In this document: piece after piece, positions 8,761-16,960 of the stretch
Layout: the number at the start of each line of letters is the position of its first letter
How positions within the stretch are numbered: position 1 is the stretch's first letter
Assembly (NCBI RefSeq): GCF_000739735.1
Contig: NZ_BBJF01000003.1
Location: forward strand, 620,001-684,000
Length of the DNA stretch: 64,000 bases
Origin: Paraburkholderia ginsengisoli NBRC 100965
Lineage (GTDB): Bacteria > Pseudomonadota > Gammaproteobacteria > Burkholderiales > Burkholderiaceae
Reading direction: 5' to 3'
The notes under the pieces: model-generated
Database searches by the model: none
Told to the model about the DNA's origin: nothing
What the model saw: only the letters and a program-made list of their open reading frames with translations
Made by a program: the position numbers and the translations under genes

Positions 8761-9744
8761 ATGAATCAAAAGTACTCTCCTGCGCCATTGGACGAGGCCG
8801 CCGCCGCCGACGACGCCAGCCCCGCCGAACGCACTGAGCGCGGCGCCGAGCGCGAGGAGCGCGATCCGTTCCTCACGGCAATGGGCGAGCGTGTGCGGCT
8901 GCTGCGCGCGCGCCGCGGCATGACCCGCAAAACGCTCGCCACCGAAACCGGTTTGTCGGAACGGCACCTGGCGAATCTGGAGTCGGGTGTCGGCAATGCG
9001 TCGGTGCTGGTCTTGCGGCAACTTGCGGCCGCGTTGAACTGTCCGCTCGCCGAAGTGATCGGCGACGAAACCACCGCGTCCGCCGAGTGGCTGCTGATCC
9101 GCGAGCTGCTGCACGGCCGCGATCAGGCGGCGTTGCAGCGGGCGCGCGTGGCGCTCGCCGAGATGTTCGCGCAGGCGCCACGCGACCCGCATCGCAAGGA
9201 CCGGATCGCGCTAATCGGGCTGCGCGGGGCCGGCAAATCGACGCTCGGGCGGATGCTCGCGCAGGAACGCAAGGTGCCGTTCGTCGAGTTGACGCGCGTG
9301 ATCGAGCAACTGGCCGGCTGCCCGCCATCGGAGATTCATTCGTTGTACGGAGCAAGTGCTTACCGGCGCTACGAGCATCGCGCGCTGGAGGCCGTGATCC
9401 ACGAGCATGAGCGCGCGGTGATTGCGTCGCCGGGCGGGCTGGTGTCGGAGGCGGGTACCTTCAACGCGCTGCTATCGCACTGCTTCACCGTGTGGCTGCA
9501 AGCCACGCCGGAAGAGCATATGCGCCGGGTCGTCGCGCAAGGCGATTTGCGGCCGATGTCAGGCAACAGGGAAGCGATGGACGACCTGAAGCGCATCCTC
9601 GCAGGTCGCGGCGAACTGTACGGCCGTGCCGACATGACCTTCGACACCAGCGAGAAAACGCTCGCGGACGCTTATCTGCAATTGCGCGACCGCCTCGCCG
9701 CGCGGCTCGCCGCGGAATCGCCGGATGACGCCCGGTTGAGCTGA
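8761..9744 (+). CDS. boxR: Benzoyl-CoA-responsive regulator of the box genes
   Basis: A 327-residue two-domain regulator. Residues about 41-100 form an XRE-type helix-turn-helix (TRKTLATETGLSERHLANLE). Residues about 148-315 resemble shikimate kinase, with an intact Walker A loop GLRGAGKST at 153-161 and SPGGLVSEAG further on. In characterised BoxR/BzdR proteins the kinase-like domain senses benzoyl-CoA and relieves repression. The gene sits between the two halves of the regulon, and candidate operators occur on both sides. A weak purine-rich stretch (CCAGAGGTGATTAAAC) precedes the ATG. Confidence 0.93.
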   Translation: MNQKYSPAPLDEAAAADDASPAERTERGAEREERDPFLTAMGERVRLLRARRGMTRKTLATETGLSERHLANLESGVGNASVLVLRQLAAALNCPLAEVIGDETTASAEWLLIRELLHGRDQAALQRARVALAEMFAQAPRDPHRKDRIALIGLRGAGKSTLGRMLAQERKVPFVELTRVIEQLAGCPPSEIHSLYGASAYRRYEHRALEAVIHEHERAVIASPGGLVSEAGTFNALLSHCFTVWLQATPEEHMRRVVAQGDLRPMSGNREAMDDLKRILAGRGELYGRADMTFDTSEKTLADAYLQLRDRLAARLAAESPDDARLS

Positions 9745-9777
9745 CAGGCAGCGGGCAGGTCAGGGTTTACTAGCAAA

Positions 9778-9821
9778 CATGCATTAAAGTGCTTTACACG
9801 GGTATGGCAGTGCACTATTGT
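9778..9821 (+). promoter_or_regulatory. boxC promoter with overlapping candidate BoxR operator
   Basis: TTTACA (9793-9798) and TATTGT (9816-9821) have a 17-base spacer, a good sigma-70 promoter. The sequence CATGCATTAAAGTGCT (9778-9793) abuts the -35. A further TGCA (9811-9814) lies in the spacer. A protein bound here would occlude polymerase. The operator reading rests on similarity to the site at 8602-8617 on the other strand. Confidence 0.65.
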
Positions 9822-9862
9822 TCAAAAAACGATTTTGCATCGTCCAGTCAGGAGACGCCCCC

Positions 9863-11533
9863 ATGTCCGCAGCAGAAACCGCCCTCGCGCCGGTCGACTA
9901 CCGCACCGATCCTTCGCAGTACAAGCACTGGAAGCTGAGCTGCGACGGCCCGGTCGCGACGCTCGGCATCGATATCGCGGAAGACGGTGGCATCCGCGAC
10001 GGCTACAAGCTGAAGCTGAATTCCTACGACCTCGGCGTCGACATCGAACTGCACGACGCCATACAGCGCATCCGCTTCGAACATCCCGAAGTCAAAACCG
10101 TGGTGCTGACGAGCCTGAAGGACCGCGTGTTCTGCTCGGGTGCCAACATCTTCATGCTGGGGCTGTCGACGCACGCGTGGAAGGTCAACTTCTGCAAGTT
10201 CACGAACGAAACGCGCAACGGTCTCGAAGACTCGTCGCGTCACTCGGGCCTGAAGTTTCTCGCCGCGGTGAACGGCGCGTGCGCCGGCGGCGGCTACGAA
10301 CTCGCGCTGGCCTGCGACGAGATCTATCTGATCGACGACCGCTCGTCGTCGGTGTCGTTACCGGAAGTGCCGCTGTTGGGCGTGCTGCCGGGTACCGGCG
10401 GCCTCACGCGCGTCACCGACAAACGCAAGGTGCGCCACGACCGCGCCGACATCTTCTGCACGGTGGTCGAAGGCGTGCGCGGCGAACGCGCGAAAGCATG
10501 GCGTCTCGTCGATGAAGTCGTGAAGCCGAACCAGTTCGATCAGGCAATCCAGTCGCGCGCGCTCGAACTCGCGGCGCAAAGCGACCGCCCGGACGACGCG
10601 CAAGGCGTTGTGCTCACGCGGATCGAACGCACGGATCGCGAAGACGGCCTGACCTATAAAACACTCGACGTCACGATCGATCGCGCGAAGCGCATCGCGA
10701 CGTTCACGGCTCGCGCGCCCCAAACCGAACCGCCTTCGAGCATCGACGCGATCGTCGCCGCGGGCGTCGACTGGTGGCCGCTGCAATTCGCGCGCGAACT
10801 CGACGACGCGATCCTGTCGATGCGCACCAACGAACTCGACGTCGGCACCTGGATCTTCAAGACTGAAGGCGACGCGCGCAACCTGCTCGCCGCCGACGCC
10901 ACGCTGATGCAGCACAGGGACCACTGGTTCGTACGCGAGACGATCGGGCTGCTGCGCCGGACGCTCGCGCGCATCGATGTGTCGTCACGCTCGCTGTTCG
11001 CACTGATCGAACCGGGTTCGTGCTTTGCCGGCACCTTCGCGGAACTCGCATTCGCCGCCGACCGCACGTACATGGCCGCGTTGCCGGGCAATGAGGAAGA
11101 AGAGCCGGCTATCACGCTGTCGGAAGTCAACTTCGGTCTTTATCCGCTGGTCACGCACCAATCGCGGCTCGCGCGGCGCTTCTACGAAGAGGCCGAGCCG
11201 CTCGACGCGGTGCGCTCGCGGATCGGCCAGCCGGTCAAGCCGGTGGAAGCCGAGCGCCTCGGTCTCGTCACCGCATCGCCGGACGATATCGACTGGGCCG
11301 ACGAAATCCGCATCGCGCTCGAAGAACGTGCGGCGATGTCGCCGGATGCATTGACGGGTCTCGAAGCGAATCTGCGCTTCAACGGCCCGGAGACAATGGA
11401 GACCCGCATCTTCGGGCGTCTTACCGCGTGGCAGAACTGGATTTTCAACAGGCCGAACGCGGTGGGCGAGAAGGGTGCGCTCAAGGTGTACGGCAAGGGC
11501 AGCAAGGCGCAATTCGACGTCTCGCGCGTGTGA
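9863..11533 (+). CDS. boxC: 2,3-epoxybenzoyl-CoA dihydrolase (ring-opening)
   Basis: A 556-residue protein of the enoyl-CoA hydratase/crotonase superfamily. It catalyses hydrolytic opening of the non-aromatic 2,3-epoxybenzoyl-CoA ring, releasing formate and 3,4-dehydroadipyl-CoA semialdehyde. The start MSAAETALAPVDYRTDPS at 9863 has GGAG 8 bases upstream; an upstream in-frame ATG has no ribosome site. The oxyanion-type segment NGACAGGGYELALACDEIYL (about residue 138) and SLPEVPLLGVLPGTGGLTR mark the crotonase core. The double-length architecture with a second crotonase-like C half fits BoxC. It leads the boxC-boxB-boxA transcript. Confidence 0.95.
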   Translation: MSAAETALAPVDYRTDPSQYKHWKLSCDGPVATLGIDIAEDGGIRDGYKLKLNSYDLGVDIELHDAIQRIRFEHPEVKTVVLTSLKDRVFCSGANIFMLGLSTHAWKVNFCKFTNETRNGLEDSSRHSGLKFLAAVNGACAGGGYELALACDEIYLIDDRSSSVSLPEVPLLGVLPGTGGLTRVTDKRKVRHDRADIFCTVVEGVRGERAKAWRLVDEVVKPNQFDQAIQSRALELAAQSDRPDDAQGVVLTRIERTDREDGLTYKTLDVTIDRAKRIATFTARAPQTEPPSSIDAIVAAGVDWWPLQFARELDDAILSMRTNELDVGTWIFKTEGDARNLLAADATLMQHRDHWFVRETIGLLRRTLARIDVSSRSLFALIEPGSCFAGTFAELAFAADRTYMAALPGNEEEEPAITLSEVNFGLYPLVTHQSRLARRFYEEAEPLDAVRSRIGQPVKPVEAERLGLVTASPDDIDWADEIRIALEERAAMSPDALTGLEANLRFNGPETMETRIFGRLTAWQNWIFNRPNAVGEKGALKVYGKGSKAQFDVSRV

Positions 11534-11686
11534 TATCCGCCTGGACGTGCGCATGAGTGCTCGCAGTTCGAGCAACGCGCAGCACGCACTTCACGCGAAC
11601 CGCGCGACCAGACGCAACGCCAGTTGCCCAATCCCGATACGCGCCTCTCACCGTCAGCACTGCAGCTTCCTAACAAGGAACCGACC

Positions 11687-13114
11687 ATGTCAACGATCAA
11701 CTACAGCGAAAAGATTCCGAACAACGTCAACCTCGCCGACGACCGTGCGTTGCAACGCGCCCTCGAACAGTGGCAGCCGAATTTCCTGTCGTGGTGGGGC
11801 GATACGGGACCGGAAGGCTCGCACGGATACGACGTTTATCTGCGCACGGCGGTGAGCGTCGACGCGGGCGGCTGGGCGCACTTCGATCACGTGAAGATGC
11901 CGGACTATCGCTGGGGCATCTTCCTCACGCCTGGCGAGCAGGATCGCAAGATTCACTTCGGCGAACACAAGGGCGAAGCGGCATGGCAGGACGTGCCCGG
12001 CGAACATCGCGCGAACCTGCGCCGTATCATCGTCACGCAAGGGGACACGGAGCCGGCGTCGGTCGAGCAGCAGCGTCACCTGGGGCTGACGGCGCCTTCC
12101 ATGTACGATCTGCGCAACCTGTTCCAGGTCAACGTCGAAGAGGGGCGTCACCTGTGGGCAATGGTGTATCTGCTGCACCGTTACTTCGGTCGCGACGGTC
12201 GTGAGGAAGCCGAAGCATTGCTCGGCCGCCGTTCGGGAGACGACGACAATCCGCGCATTCTCGGCGCGTTCAACGAGAAGACGCCAGACTGGCTCGCGTT
12301 CTACATGTTCACGTACTTCACCGACCGCGACGGCAAGTTCCAGTTGTCGGCGCTCGCGGAATCGGGCTTCGACCCGCTCGCGCGCACCACGAAGTTCATG
12401 CTGACCGAGGAAGCGCATCACATGTTCGTCGGCGAATCGGGTGTGTCGCGCGTGATCCAGCGGACCGCACAGGTAATGAATGAACTCGGCACCGACGATG
12501 TCGCGAAGATTCGCGCGGCCGGCGTGATCGATCTGCCGACCATCCAGCGCTATCTGAACTTCCACTACTCGGTGACGATCGACCTGTTCGGCGCCGATCA
12601 TTCGTCGAATGCGGCCACGTTCTATAGCTCCGGTCTGAAGGGGCGCTATGAAGAGAACAAGCGCGACGACGATCATCGACTGAACGGCCAGAGCTACAAG
12701 CTGCTCGACGTGCAGGACGGCAAGCTGGTCGAGCGCGAAGTGCCGATGCTCAACGCGATGAACGAAGTCCTCCGCGACGATTACATCAAGGACTCGGTGG
12801 CGGGCGTCGGGCGCTGGAACAAGGTGCTCGAAAAGGCCGGCATCGATTTCCGCATGACGGTGCCGCATAAAGCGTTCAACCGGCAGATCGGCACCTTTGC
12901 GGGCACGCGCGTATCGCCGGACGGCCGTGTGATCAGCGAGGCCGAATGGGCCGCGAACGAAGCGAAGTGGCTCGCGTCGCCCGAGGATCGCGCGTTCGTC
13001 GCGTCGCTGATGGGCCGCGTCACGGACGCGGGCAAGTTCGCGAACTGGATTGCGCCGCCCGCGATGGGCGTGAACCGTCAGCCGATCGACTTCGAATACG
13101 TGCGCTTTAACTGA
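11687..13114 (+). CDS. boxB: Benzoyl-CoA 2,3-epoxidase, diiron oxygenase component
   Basis: A 475-residue diiron monooxygenase that inserts one oxygen atom into benzoyl-CoA to form the 2,3-epoxide, taking electrons from BoxA. The start MSTINYSEKIPNNVNLADDR follows AAGGAA. Carboxylate/His iron-ligand segments are visible as NVEEGRHLWAM (about residue 150) and LTEEAHHMFVGE (about 240), the usual E-x-x-H pair in a four-helix bundle. Length and the N-terminal motif match Azoarcus-type BoxB. It lies between boxC and boxA, about 150 bp after boxC and 45 bp before boxA. Confidence 0.95.
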   Translation: MSTINYSEKIPNNVNLADDRALQRALEQWQPNFLSWWGDTGPEGSHGYDVYLRTAVSVDAGGWAHFDHVKMPDYRWGIFLTPGEQDRKIHFGEHKGEAAWQDVPGEHRANLRRIIVTQGDTEPASVEQQRHLGLTAPSMYDLRNLFQVNVEEGRHLWAMVYLLHRYFGRDGREEAEALLGRRSGDDDNPRILGAFNEKTPDWLAFYMFTYFTDRDGKFQLSALAESGFDPLARTTKFMLTEEAHHMFVGESGVSRVIQRTAQVMNELGTDDVAKIRAAGVIDLPTIQRYLNFHYSVTIDLFGADHSSNAATFYSSGLKGRYEENKRDDDHRLNGQSYKLLDVQDGKLVEREVPMLNAMNEVLRDDYIKDSVAGVGRWNKVLEKAGIDFRMTVPHKAFNRQIGTFAGTRVSPDGRVISEAEWAANEAKWLASPEDRAFVASLMGRVTDAGKFANWIAPPAMGVNRQPIDFEYVRFN

Positions 13115-13159
13115 AACGAACGCACGCGCGGCGCGTAGTACACCCTGGTGGAGGAAGTC

Positions 13160-14401
13160 ATGAACGGCCCAGTATCGATCGAAGTTTTCAGGCAGCATCT
13201 GATCGATCCGGAAATCTGCATTCGCTGCAATACCTGCGAAGAGACTTGCCCGATCGATGCGATCACGCACGACGATAACAACTATGTGGTCAAGGCGGAT
13301 GTCTGCAATGGCTGCATGGCGTGCGTGCCGCCATGTCCGACCGGAGCAATCGACAACTGGCGCACCGTGCTCAAGGCCGACGCGTATCCGATCGACGAGC
13401 AATTCACGTGGGACGTACTGCCGGAGCAGAACACGATGGCGGTGGCCGCCGTGGAAGAATCGTCGGGCGCGGGTGTGTCGGGCGACACGTCCGACGAAGC
13501 GGGCGGTATCGAAGTGGACACCGTGCGCGGCTCGGTCGTGCCGCCGTGGTCGGCCGCGAAGCCGTATGTGAACCTCTACACGCACAAGGCGCCGACCACC
13601 GCAACAGTGGTCGGCAACTACCGCCTGACCGACAGCACGACCGATAGCGACATCCATCACATCGTGCTGGATTTCGGTTCGATGCCGTTTCCGGTTCTGG
13701 AGGGCCAGTCGATCGGCATTCTGCCGCCCGGCGCGAGCGCCGATGGTCGCACGCACCACGCGCGGCAATATTCGGTGGCGAGCCCGCGCGACGGCGAACG
13801 GCCCGGTTATAACAACGTGTCCCTGACAGTCAAGCGAGTCTGCCAACAGCACGGCGATGCGATCGACGGCGTGTGTTCGAACTATCTGTGCGATCTGAAG
13901 AAGGGCGACGTGATCAACGTGATCGGTCCGTTCGGCGGCACCTTTCTGATGCCGAACCACCCGAACTCGCATCTGCTGATGATCTGCACGGGCACCGGCT
14001 CCGCGCCGATGCGTGCGATGACCGAGTATCGCCGGCGGCGTCGTCTGAAAGGCGCGACCGGCAAGCTGATGCTGTTCTTCGGCGCGCGCACCAAGGAGGA
14101 ACTGCCCTACTTCGGACCGCTGACGAATCTGCCAAAGGATTTCATCGATACGAATCTGGCCTTCTCACGCACGCCGGGGCAGCCGAAGCGCTACGTTCAG
14201 GATGCGATGCGTGATCGCGCGGTCGACGTCGCGAGCATGCTACGGGACGACAACACGCACATCTACGTGTGCGGTTTGAAGGGCATGGAAGATGGTGTGT
14301 TGCAAGCGCTCAAGGAGATCGGCGAGCGGCATCAACTGGATTGGGAAGCGCTGTGGGCAAAGCTGAAGCGCGAAGGGCGCCTGCATCTGGAGACCTACTG
14401 A
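13160..14401 (+). CDS. boxA: Benzoyl-CoA 2,3-epoxidase, reductase component
   Basis: A 413-residue FAD/iron-sulfur reductase that passes NADPH electrons to BoxB. The ATG at 13160 has GGAGGAAG just upstream. Two [4Fe-4S] motifs occupy the N terminus: Cys 20, 23, 26, 30 ([12 protein letters not shown]) and Cys 49, 52, 55, 59 ([12 protein letters not shown]). A ferredoxin-NADP reductase module follows, with [12 protein letters not shown] for FAD binding and [14 protein letters not shown] for NADP. The last residues (LHLETY) match the FNR-type C-terminal aromatic. It is the last gene of the rightward box operon. Confidence 0.95.
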   Translation: MNGPVSIEVFRQHLIDPEICIRCNTCEETCPIDAITHDDNNYVVKADVCNGCMACVPPCPTGAIDNWRTVLKADAYPIDEQFTWDVLPEQNTMAVAAVEESSGAGVSGDTSDEAGGIEVDTVRGSVVPPWSAAKPYVNLYTHKAPTTATVVGNYRLTDSTTDSDIHHIVLDFGSMPFPVLEGQSIGILPPGASADGRTHHARQYSVASPRDGERPGYNNVSLTVKRVCQQHGDAIDGVCSNYLCDLKKGDVINVIGPFGGTFLMPNHPNSHLLMICTGTGSAPMRAMTEYRRRRRLKGATGKLMLFFGARTKEELPYFGPLTNLPKDFIDTNLAFSRTPGQPKRYVQDAMRDRAVDVASMLRDDNTHIYVCGLKGMEDGVLQALKEIGERHQLDWEALWAKLKREGRLHLETY

Positions 14402-14444
14402 AGCGCCGCGCTTTTCGCCGCGGTTCCCACGCGACAGTACCGCT

Positions 14445-14487
14445 CACGAAGGCCCCGCGAATCCTGCCGGTTCGCGGGGCCTTCGTG
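14445..14487. terminator. Long perfect stem-loop between boxA and the convergent TetR gene
   Basis: A 17-bp perfect inverted repeat (14445-14461 with 14471-14487) has a 9-base loop and sits between two convergent genes. It lacks a strong T tract on either strand. It therefore may be a bidirectional transcription barrier or RNA-stabilising hairpin rather than a canonical terminator. Confidence 0.6.
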
Positions 14488-14495
14488 CTTGTGCA

Positions 14496-15209
14496 TTATC
14501 GCGAAGGATCGACTCCGTCCTCGTGCTGCGCAGGCGATACCGCACCGCATGCGCGAATCACCAGTTGCACGACCTCTTCGGTGGTGGTCTCGAACGCCTT
14601 CTGCGTCAACGCGCGCTTGCCCTTGAGTGCGCGAATCTGCGCGTCGAAGTCGGCGTAGTGCTGGGTCGTCGCCCAGATCATGTACATCAGCGTCTGCGCA
14701 TTCACCGGCGCGAGCAGGCCGCGCGCAATCCAGTCGTCGATCACCTTCACGCGGCTGTCGAGCCACGGCTTCACGCGCCCAGTGAGGATGTCCTCCATGT
14801 GCTCTGCGCCGTGGATGATCTCGCTCGCCCACACCTTCGAACCGAGTGGCCGGCGGCGCGATAGCGCCATCTTCGCGCGCACATATCCGCCGATCGCTTC
14901 GACGGGGTCGTCGCTGCACTCGAACGTGTCGGCCGCTTTGTGCCAGTCTTCGAACAGGTCTTCCAGCACGCGCCGATAGAGCGCGAGCTTGGTCGGGAAG
15001 TAGTAGTGGACGTTGGCTTTCGGCAAGCCTGCACGCTCCGCAATCATCGCGGTGCTCGCGCCGTCGAGTCCGCGTTCGGCGAAAACCGCCTCGGCGCACG
15101 CCAGCAGATGCGCTTCATTCGACTCGCGAATGTGGGCCTTGCGCCGCCGCAAAGGGGCGCGTGTTTCGTCGTTTTCCGTGAGGTCGGCCGCCACGTCGTC
15201 GTCTCTCAT
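14496..15209 (-). CDS. TetR-family regulator of pyrimidine catabolism (RutR-like)
   Basis: A 237-residue TetR regulator. The HTH core is LDGASTAMIAERAGLPKANVHYYF, near residues 35-60, preceded by a basic Arg/Lys-rich tail. The C domain (GLLAPVNAQTLMYMIWATTQHYADF) resembles RutR, the uracil/thymine-sensing TetR of E. coli. Start choice is uncertain: the ATG at 15209 has GAAGGCG 5 bases upstream, while ATGs at 15227 and 15248 lack such a site. It diverges from the reductive pyrimidine operon. A palindrome with RutR-like CCA-NN-TGG core sits on that promoter, so it probably represses it until a pyrimidine is present. Confidence 0.8.
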   Translation of the reverse strand: MRDDDVAADLTENDETRAPLRRRKAHIRESNEAHLLACAEAVFAERGLDGASTAMIAERAGLPKANVHYYFPTKLALYRRVLEDLFEDWHKAADTFECSDDPVEAIGGYVRAKMALSRRRPLGSKVWASEIIHGAEHMEDILTGRVKPWLDSRVKVIDDWIARGLLAPVNAQTLMYMIWATTQHYADFDAQIRALKGKRALTQKAFETTTEEVVQLVIRACGAVSPAQHEDGVDPSR

Positions 15210-15355
15210 GTTCGCCTTCGTCGGCATCCGTGCCGCGTCGCGCTTCATTCTAGTCGTTTGACGCGGCGTCCACATGCGTATTCGTCGCGCGTCACGCCGG
15301 CGTGCTGCAATGCAATGGCACGCTTCTCGCTCTGTTTCCCATCGAACGAAAAGCA

Positions 15356-15401
15356 TTGATTTGGCGGGGCTAATCGTCTACAACCTGTCCAACTGGACAG
15401 G
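15356..15401 (+). promoter_or_regulatory. Pyrimidine-operon promoter with 18-bp palindromic operator
   Basis: TTGATT (15356-15361) and TACAAC (15379-15384) are 17 bases apart. The perfect palindrome CCTGTCCAACTGGACAGG (15384-15401) begins at the last base of the -10 and covers the start site, a classic repressor position. Its centre CCA-NN-TGG is shared with the E. coli RutR box. It is about 150 bases before the first gene of the operon. Confidence 0.65.
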
Positions 15402-15550
15402 ATTGAGAGAGCGGGCGATGCCCAGGGTTTGCCCTCCGTGCGAGAGGCGGGCCAGTGCGTAGAACCTTGCACCGCCGCCGTGCGGGCACGCCCCAAAACC
15501 CGCCGCCCATGCACCAGTTTCATGTCGGTTCACCGAAAGGAGCGAGACGA

Positions 15551-16834
15551 ATGAACGCGGTATCCGAAGCGCTGAAACAGCATGCCGAGCCCTCGACGTC
15601 GATCAGAGTCGACGGCAAGCGGCTGTGGGACAGCCTGATGACAATGGCGAAGATCGGCGCCACGCCCAAGGGCGGCGTGTGCCGCCTTGCGCTCACCGAC
15701 CTCGACAAAGCGGGCCGCGATCTGATCGTTAGTTGGGCGAAGGAAGCGGGCTGCACGGTCACGATCGATCAGATGGGCAACGTGTTCATGCGCCGCGCTG
15801 GGCGCAATCCGGAGGCGCTGCCGGTGATGACCGGCTCGCACGCGGACTCGCAGCCGACCGGGGGGCGCTTCGACGGCATCTACGGTGTACTGGGCGGGCT
15901 CGAAGTGATTCGGAGTCTGAACGATCGTGGCATCGAGACCGAGCATCCGGTCGAAGTGGTGATCTGGACCAACGAGGAGGGCTCGCGCTTCGCACCGGCG
16001 ATGGTCGCCTCGGGCGTGTTCGCCGGCGTGTTCACGCTCGACTACGGCCTGTCGCGCAAGGACGTGGACGGCAAGACCATCGGCGAGGAACTTCAGCGCA
16101 TTGGTTATGCGGGCGACGTGCCGTGCGGCGGACGGCCGTTGCATGCGGCTTTCGAACTACACATCGAACAGGGGCCGATTCTCGAAGCCGAGCAGAAAAC
16201 CATCGGCGTCGTGACCGATGCGCAAGGCCAGCGCTGGTACGAGATCACGCTGACCGGCCAGGAAGCGCACGCGGGTCCGACGCCGATGCCGCGCCGTCGC
16301 GACGCATTGCTCGGCGCCGCGCGCGTGGTCGATCTGGTCAATCGCATCGGGCTCGACAACGCGCCGTTCGGCTGCGCGACGGTCGGCATGATGCAGGTCC
16401 ATCCGAACTCGCGCAATGTGATTCCAGGCCGCGTGTTCTTCACGGTCGACTTCCGTCATCCCGACGACGCGGTGCTCGCGAAGATGGACGCCGCGTTGCG
16501 CGAGGGCGTTGCCGGGATCGCGAACGGCATCGGACTCGAAACCGAACTGGAGCAAATCTTTTACTACGCGCCGGTCGCGTTCGATGAAGCCTGCGTGAAG
16601 TCGGTACGCGCGGCCGCGGAGCGTTTCGGCTATCCGCATCGGAACATGGTGTCCGGCGCGGGGCACGACGCGTGTTATCTGTCGCAAGTCGCGCCGACTT
16701 CGATGGTATTCGTGCCGTGCGTCGATGGGATCAGTCACAACGAAATCGAGGACGCCACTTTCGAATGGATCGAAGCGGGCGCTAACGTGTTGCTGCACGC
16801 GATGCTGGAGCGTGCATGCGAGCCGGCTTCATAA
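15551..16834 (+). CDS. Zn-dependent hydrolase, probable beta-ureidopropionase
   Basis: A 427-residue M20-family amidohydrolase of the allantoate amidohydrolase/N-carbamoyl-amino-acid hydrolase group. In this operon it most likely cleaves N-carbamoyl-beta-alanine to beta-alanine, CO2 and ammonia, the third step of reductive pyrimidine breakdown. Metal-ligand motifs are GSHADSQPTGGRFDG, NEEGSRF, HIEQGP, GAGHDA and SHNEIE. AAGGAG lies 8 bases before the ATG at 15551; in-frame upstream codons lack this. It is the first gene of the rightward operon. Neighbours decide the substrate; hydantoin-derived N-carbamoyl amino acids remain possible. Confidence 0.85.
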   Translation: MNAVSEALKQHAEPSTSIRVDGKRLWDSLMTMAKIGATPKGGVCRLALTDLDKAGRDLIVSWAKEAGCTVTIDQMGNVFMRRAGRNPEALPVMTGSHADSQPTGGRFDGIYGVLGGLEVIRSLNDRGIETEHPVEVVIWTNEEGSRFAPAMVASGVFAGVFTLDYGLSRKDVDGKTIGEELQRIGYAGDVPCGGRPLHAAFELHIEQGPILEAEQKTIGVVTDAQGQRWYEITLTGQEAHAGPTPMPRRRDALLGAARVVDLVNRIGLDNAPFGCATVGMMQVHPNSRNVIPGRVFFTVDFRHPDDAVLAKMDAALREGVAGIANGIGLETELEQIFYYAPVAFDEACVKSVRAAAERFGYPHRNMVSGAGHDACYLSQVAPTSMVFVPCVDGISHNEIEDATFEWIEAGANVLLHAMLERACEPAS

Positions 16835-16897
16835 CGCTACAGCAGTCGTCGTTCATTCGCTTCAAGCCTTAAACGCAGTGCCAAAAAACATGCCGTC

Positions 16898-16921
16898 CCG
16901 GCTGCGCTTCGGCGCAGCCGG
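16898..16921 (+). other. Intercistronic hairpin with UUCG loop
   Basis: A 10-bp perfect stem (16898-16907/16912-16921) closes on TTCG, an exceptionally stable tetraloop. It lies in the gap between the hydrolase and preT, about 40 bases before the next ATG. No T tract follows, so it more likely protects or separates mRNA segments than terminates. Confidence 0.5.
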
Positions 16922-16960
16922 CAGGTACGGCTACGTCCTCACATCGAAGAAGGAACGTGT

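Noticed and set aside
11690..13972. 760-codon open frame opposite boxB and boxA
   Set aside because: Antisense shadow; the sense frames have clear diiron and iron-sulfur motifs and ribosome sites.
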